Assembly: GCA_955652855.1 (NCBI GenBank)
Contig: CATPCN010000762.1
Span: 1-9,496 of the forward strand
Direction of reading: 5' to 3'
Length of the DNA stretch: 9,496 nucleotides
DNA from: an uncultured Chthoniobacterales bacterium
Lineage (GTDB): Bacteria; Verrucomicrobiota; Verrucomicrobiae; Chthoniobacterales; UBA10450
Below the pieces are notes generated by a model, which was not told the origin of the DNA, made no database searches, and worked only from the letters and a program-made list of their open reading frames with translations. Shown here one piece after another: positions 6,737 through 9,496 of this stretch (position 1 is its first letter; every line of letters begins with the position of its first letter). The translations under genes were made by a program, and so were the position numbers.

Positions 6737-8556
6737 CTGGAAGGTGGTAGCGTCGCTGATGGGCTCGCGCTTGGCGAGGGCGTTACCGTTTGAATCAATG
6801 GCAACCTCAGCGCGTTCAGATCGGGATTGTTAATGACGAATGTGCCTTCGCGTTCGTCCACGCGGGCGAACCACATTCCGTTTCCGGCCGTCGCGCCGAC
6901 GAGCAGTTTGTGCATGCTCTTATCGTCGGGCGAAGTCGTGAATGCGATCGTGAGCTGCGGCTTGTCAAAGCCCTGTTGCGGCATTGTCGATCCAACCCAG
7001 CGCACCGCGTGCAACATCGACAATGTGTTGAGCAACGATCGGACGTTCGTTTGATTGATCGCGACATCTGCCGACGTCCATTGGTTGTTCGCGCTGTGCG
7101 TGAGCGCAAGCTCTCGGTCGGTCATGACACTGAGCCGATGAATTTGTTCCGGCTTGAATTTGAAGATCGACAAGTCCTGCCATTGAATTGGATCGACGAA
7201 AATGTTGTCGAGCAAACTGCGACGCACAGCCACGACGAAGGGCTCATCGCTCAGTCGCGTGTAAACATTTTCGCCATCAACTTTTCCGAACGCGATGGCG
7301 GCAAATGGATGTTCGCCCGCTTTTGTTTCGGCCGTGTTTTCCGAGGCGAACGAGCTGAACGTGATTTGTAATTGCGGCTTATCGAGACCGTATTGTCCAA
7401 GATTGGACGCAACATCTTCGACAAACTTCGTGACCTGCTCGTTTTGCAAAGTGTCGAGCAATCGATTCACTTCGCTCGAATTCGCAGCCTGATTGTTGCG
7501 GCTCGCGATCGTCCAATTTTGATCTTTGCGCGCGAGCACGGTCTTTCCGCTCCCAATCGCATCGATCGTGATGCGATCCAAAATGTTTGTGTCGATCCGA
7601 ATGAGGTGCCGGTCGCGCAGATCGTTTGGTTTCGTATTCAAGATCTCCGCGATCTTATTCGGTAATTCGTAAACTCCGTTGCGCGGGGCAAAGCGGGCAT
7701 AGATCTGGTCCTTCGCTTTTTCTGAAACGCCACCTATTTGCAGCATCTGTCCTTGTTTGTCGTCTTGCGCGAAGAGCGTGATGGAGCCGCGTGGTTCGGC
7801 CAATCCGTACGGATGCAAATCGCCGCGATCGTCGGCCACGAACTGCTGGATGTGCGCCGTCGTGATTTGCGCAATGAGATCGCCTACTTTTTGATCGTCG
7901 GCGCGCGCACGCAACGGTTTTACAATTTCCCAATGGTCCGTTTTCTTCTCCAGCTCCATCTCGCCGGCCGGAGTTTTCAAGACGACGCGCGTGACGACTG
8001 CGGTGGTCAGCGCCGTTAATTTTCTGTCGCGAAAATCTTCCGCTTTCTTCGCGATATCTTTGTGAACAGATTGCGCCGCGAGAAAAACGTCCTTCGAATT
8101 CTCGAGCCGCACATACATTCTGTTTTCGAGCGCGGCGTCTTTGCCGAGGAAAATTTCCGGCGGCGCATCCTGACCGATGAGCTTGAGACGCAACTTTGGT
8201 TTGGCCAAACCGAACTCAGCCAGCTTGCTTTTGTCTTTTTCGATTTCCTTCGCCGGAATGGTCGTTTCCTTTTGCCAGCTTTCGAGATCGAGCAAGAGAT
8301 TGTCGACCAAAGAATTATCGGCCTGATCTTTGATCGGCGCTTCCAGACGCCATTTATTGTCGATCTTTTTTATGTCGATCTTGTCATCGCCATTGTGGAT
8401 CGAGATGCCGGATATTTTTTCGCGCTCGAAATTGACGACGTTTTGCGCGCGCTGCATGGCCTCTTTCGTGTCCGGCCGTTTGCTTTCAAAATATTTAACG
8501 TAAACGCCGACTGCGATTGCGATCGCGAGCAAAATAAGTGTCGTCTTCGATCTCAT
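6733..8556 (-). CDS. DUF4340-family membrane-anchored protein with four tandem units
   Basis: A protein of 607 residues. Residues 5-20 (TTLILLAIAIAVGVYV) are a single N-terminal membrane segment preceded by MRSK, so the rest most likely faces the periplasm. The body divides into four units of about 125-145 residues (about 41-180, 181-318, 319-463, 464-587). Each carries a Trp-containing strand (W69, W209, W348, W493), a helix with paired Leu or Ile (for example VDNLLLDL, VNRLLDTL, VRSLLNTL) and a GL/F-x-K/E-P turn (FGLAKPKL, YGLAEPRG, YGLDKPQL, GFDKPQL). Units 1 to 3 end in similar FRDRKL, LRDRHL and WQDLSI. This is the pattern of DUF4340. The last 17 residues are a Ser/Pro/Thr-rich tail. It starts 15 nt after the TGA of the GldG-like gene, without visible Shine-Dalgarno, and both are probably one operon. 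Known context: DUF4340 proteins often accompany GldA/GldF/GldG-type ABC systems; the molecular role is unknown. Confidence 0.85.
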   Translation of the reverse strand: MRSKTTLILLAIAIAVGVYVKYFESKRPDTKEAMQRAQNVVNFEREKISGISIHNGDDKIDIKKIDNKWRLEAPIKDQADNSLVDNLLLDLESWQKETTIPAKEIEKDKSKLAEFGLAKPKLRLKLIGQDAPPEIFLGKDAALENRMYVRLENSKDVFLAAQSVHKDIAKKAEDFRDRKLTALTTAVVTRVVLKTPAGEMELEKKTDHWEIVKPLRARADDQKVGDLIAQITTAHIQQFVADDRGDLHPYGLAEPRGSITLFAQDDKQGQMLQIGGVSEKAKDQIYARFAPRNGVYELPNKIAEILNTKPNDLRDRHLIRIDTNILDRITIDAIGSGKTVLARKDQNWTIASRNNQAANSSEVNRLLDTLQNEQVTKFVEDVASNLGQYGLDKPQLQITFSSFASENTAETKAGEHPFAAIAFGKVDGENVYTRLSDEPFVVAVRRSLLDNIFVDPIQWQDLSIFKFKPEQIHRLSVMTDRELALTHSANNQWTSADVAINQTNVRSLLNTLSMLHAVRWVGSTMPQQGFDKPQLTIAFTTSPDDKSMHKLLVGATAGNGMWFARVDEREGTFVINNPDLNALRLPLIQTVTPSPSASPSATLPPSR

Positions 8557-8571
8557 GATTGCATCGAGAAA

Positions 8572-9441
8572 TCAGGCGCGACGCTGCCACCAAACTGCGC
8601 CGCCGATCACTGCCGGAATGAGAGGCATCAGGACGAGAATGAGCCAACGCAAATTGCGCAGCGCACTTTCATCGAGATTGAATGTGAGCGTCTTCGGAAC
8701 TTTCGGTGCGATGCCGATGAGTTGCTCGCGGCTGAGCAGCCAATTCGCGCTCGCGGACATAAAATCGAGCGCTTGCTGATCGCGTGTCAGCGCATTGTCC
8801 TGGACAAAGGTCGCATTGCTCACCACGACCATGCGCAACGAATTCACTTGCACGCGCTCATCGGTACTGGCGCCTTTTTCAATCGACACGCCGATTGTGA
8901 AAAGAGCATTCAGGTTCTTGGCCGCATTCATTTGCAGCTTCGCTTGGTCGGTCGTGTTGTAATCTGTCTCCGCGAAATAACCTTTCTCCGCCTGAAGCAA
9001 AGGCACTTGCCGGATATTCGCGGCGCGCACCCGATCAGGTTCCAGAGTCAATGAAGATGTGCCGCCCGGAAAAATTGCGTTCACATTGGCCAGCCGTTTC
9101 GTGATCGGACTTCCAGTCAAAAAATGCGCGTAGACGTCGCGGGTCACGGCGCGCTCTTCGATGCCGGTCCGTAGAAAAACCATGAGCCGATCGTCATTCA
9201 CTTTCACGCCGAGCTCGCTGAGGAATGCATTGAGCTTCGGCGTCTTCGCCGATGGATCGACCAACAGCAAAATGCGTCCCTGTTTTTCCCAGAAATCGCG
9301 CAGTAATTTCATCTCCCGATCGGAGAAATCGTATTGCGGGCCGTCGATCACAATCGTTTTCAAATCCGCCGGGATCGCGCTGACTTCGGAAAAATTAAGC
9401 TCCTGAAATTTTACGTATTCATTTTCGATAAACGTATTCAA
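8572..9441 (-). CDS. GldG-like ABC-transporter-associated protein, C-terminal part
   Basis: From a TTG at 9441 the frame gives 289 residues. The text fits the GldG / ABC-type uncharacterised transport domain: ADLKTIVIDGPQYDFSDREMKLLRDFWEKQGRILLLVDP (about 25-63), a strand/helix core, and the typical end VVVSNATFVQDNAL, DFMSASANWLLSREQLIGIAPK, then a single C-terminal membrane helix (about 264-284, LRWLILVLMPLIPAVIGGAVWW) and a short RRA tail. In this family the permease-like GldF and the ATPase GldA are usually encoded just upstream, here beyond the right edge. Full proteins are much longer and carry an N-terminal membrane segment, so most of the N-terminal half is missing. TTG at 9441 is only a formal start: family-like residues (TEGSPVSI) continue upstream in the same frame until a TAG at 9475-9477. 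The gene is either broken or misread there. The DUF4340 gene follows after 15 nt. Confidence 0.75.
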   Translation of the reverse strand: MNTFIENEYVKFQELNFSEVSAIPADLKTIVIDGPQYDFSDREMKLLRDFWEKQGRILLLVDPSAKTPKLNAFLSELGVKVNDDRLMVFLRTGIEERAVTRDVYAHFLTGSPITKRLANVNAIFPGGTSSLTLEPDRVRAANIRQVPLLQAEKGYFAETDYNTTDQAKLQMNAAKNLNALFTIGVSIEKGASTDERVQVNSLRMVVVSNATFVQDNALTRDQQALDFMSASANWLLSREQLIGIAPKVPKTLTFNLDESALRNLRWLILVLMPLIPAVIGGAVWWQRRA

Positions 9442-9496
9442 AATCGAGACCGGACTTCCTTCAGTGATAGACAGCTACTTGTGACAGAGCACGTAA
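9442..9496 (-). pseudogene. Interrupted upstream continuation of the GldG-like gene
   Basis: Upstream of TTG 9441, the same frame reads LSITEGSPVSI back to an in-frame TAG (9475-9477). Beyond the TAG it reads YVLCHK to the window edge. YVLCHK followed by TEGSP recalls the strand-plus-loop with a Gly-His-Gly/Lys-Glu type motif that precedes this region in GldG proteins. A competing reading is a frameshift, because another frame gives SQVAVYH just before TEGSP. Either way the reading frame is interrupted within 25 nt of the window end. A real mutation and a contig-end sequence error cannot be told apart here. Confidence 0.45.

Noticed and set aside
6790..7371. 193-codon + strand ORF opposite the DUF4340 gene
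   Set aside because: Shadow frame of the fourth and third DUF4340 units; no domain pattern.
8062..9054. 330-codon + strand ORF opposite the DUF4340 and GldG-like genes
   Set aside because: It spans the junction of two recognisable - strand genes and gives composition typical of a mirror frame (rich in Arg, His, Ile) with no family signal.

Overview
The window looks like chromosomal DNA of a Verrucomicrobiota bacterium, most likely a soil or freshwater member near Chthoniobacterales. The base for this is inference: a TolB-like/TPR protein of a type common there and in Acidobacteriota, secreted Asp-box propeller and LolA-like proteins, a GldG-like plus DUF4340 pair, moderately GC-rich codon use, and starts without clear Shine-Dalgarno sequences. 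No rRNA, tRNA, CRISPR array, insertion sequence, phage or plasmid gene is visible. Both edges cut genes, so this could be a whole metagenomic contig.

Layout. On the + strand: (1) the 3' part of a TolB-like/TPR signalling or regulatory protein (2-1675); (2) a gene-poor stretch of about 300 nt (1676-1974); (3) a probable two-gene unit encoding a secreted LolA/LolB-fold-like protein (1975-2727) and, 17 nt later, a 1075-residue secreted protein with eleven Asp-box motifs of the VPS10/sortilin-like propeller type (2745-5972); (4) a UbiE/MenG quinone methyltransferase (6026-6673), whose family-like N-terminus appears to extend upstream without an ATG, GTG or TTG. On the - strand, read from right to left: (5) the C-terminal part of a GldG-like ABC-transporter-associated protein (8572 to the window edge, interrupted near the edge), followed after 15 nt by (6) a 607-residue membrane-anchored DUF4340 protein (6733-8556) made of four tandem units.

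The two gene sets converge on a 67-bp element at 6670-6736. It is a pair of inverted, near-identical palindromes that form two 9-bp hairpins. The arms differ only at three base pairs, and each change is matched on the other side of the stem. The TAG stop codons of both flanking genes lie inside the element's terminal repeats. This REP/BIME-like element, which may also act as a terminator, is the most notable non-coding signal here.

Working together: the - strand pair is probably the end of a gld-type operon (ATPase, permease, GldG-like, DUF4340) whose first genes lie beyond the right edge. The LolA-like and Asp-box proteins are probably co-expressed envelope or exported proteins. UbiE/MenG carries out the last methylation of menaquinone synthesis. 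No obvious novel multi-gene system was found. The points most worth checking are the palindrome pair, the broken gldG-like reading frame and the missing canonical start of ubiE/menG.
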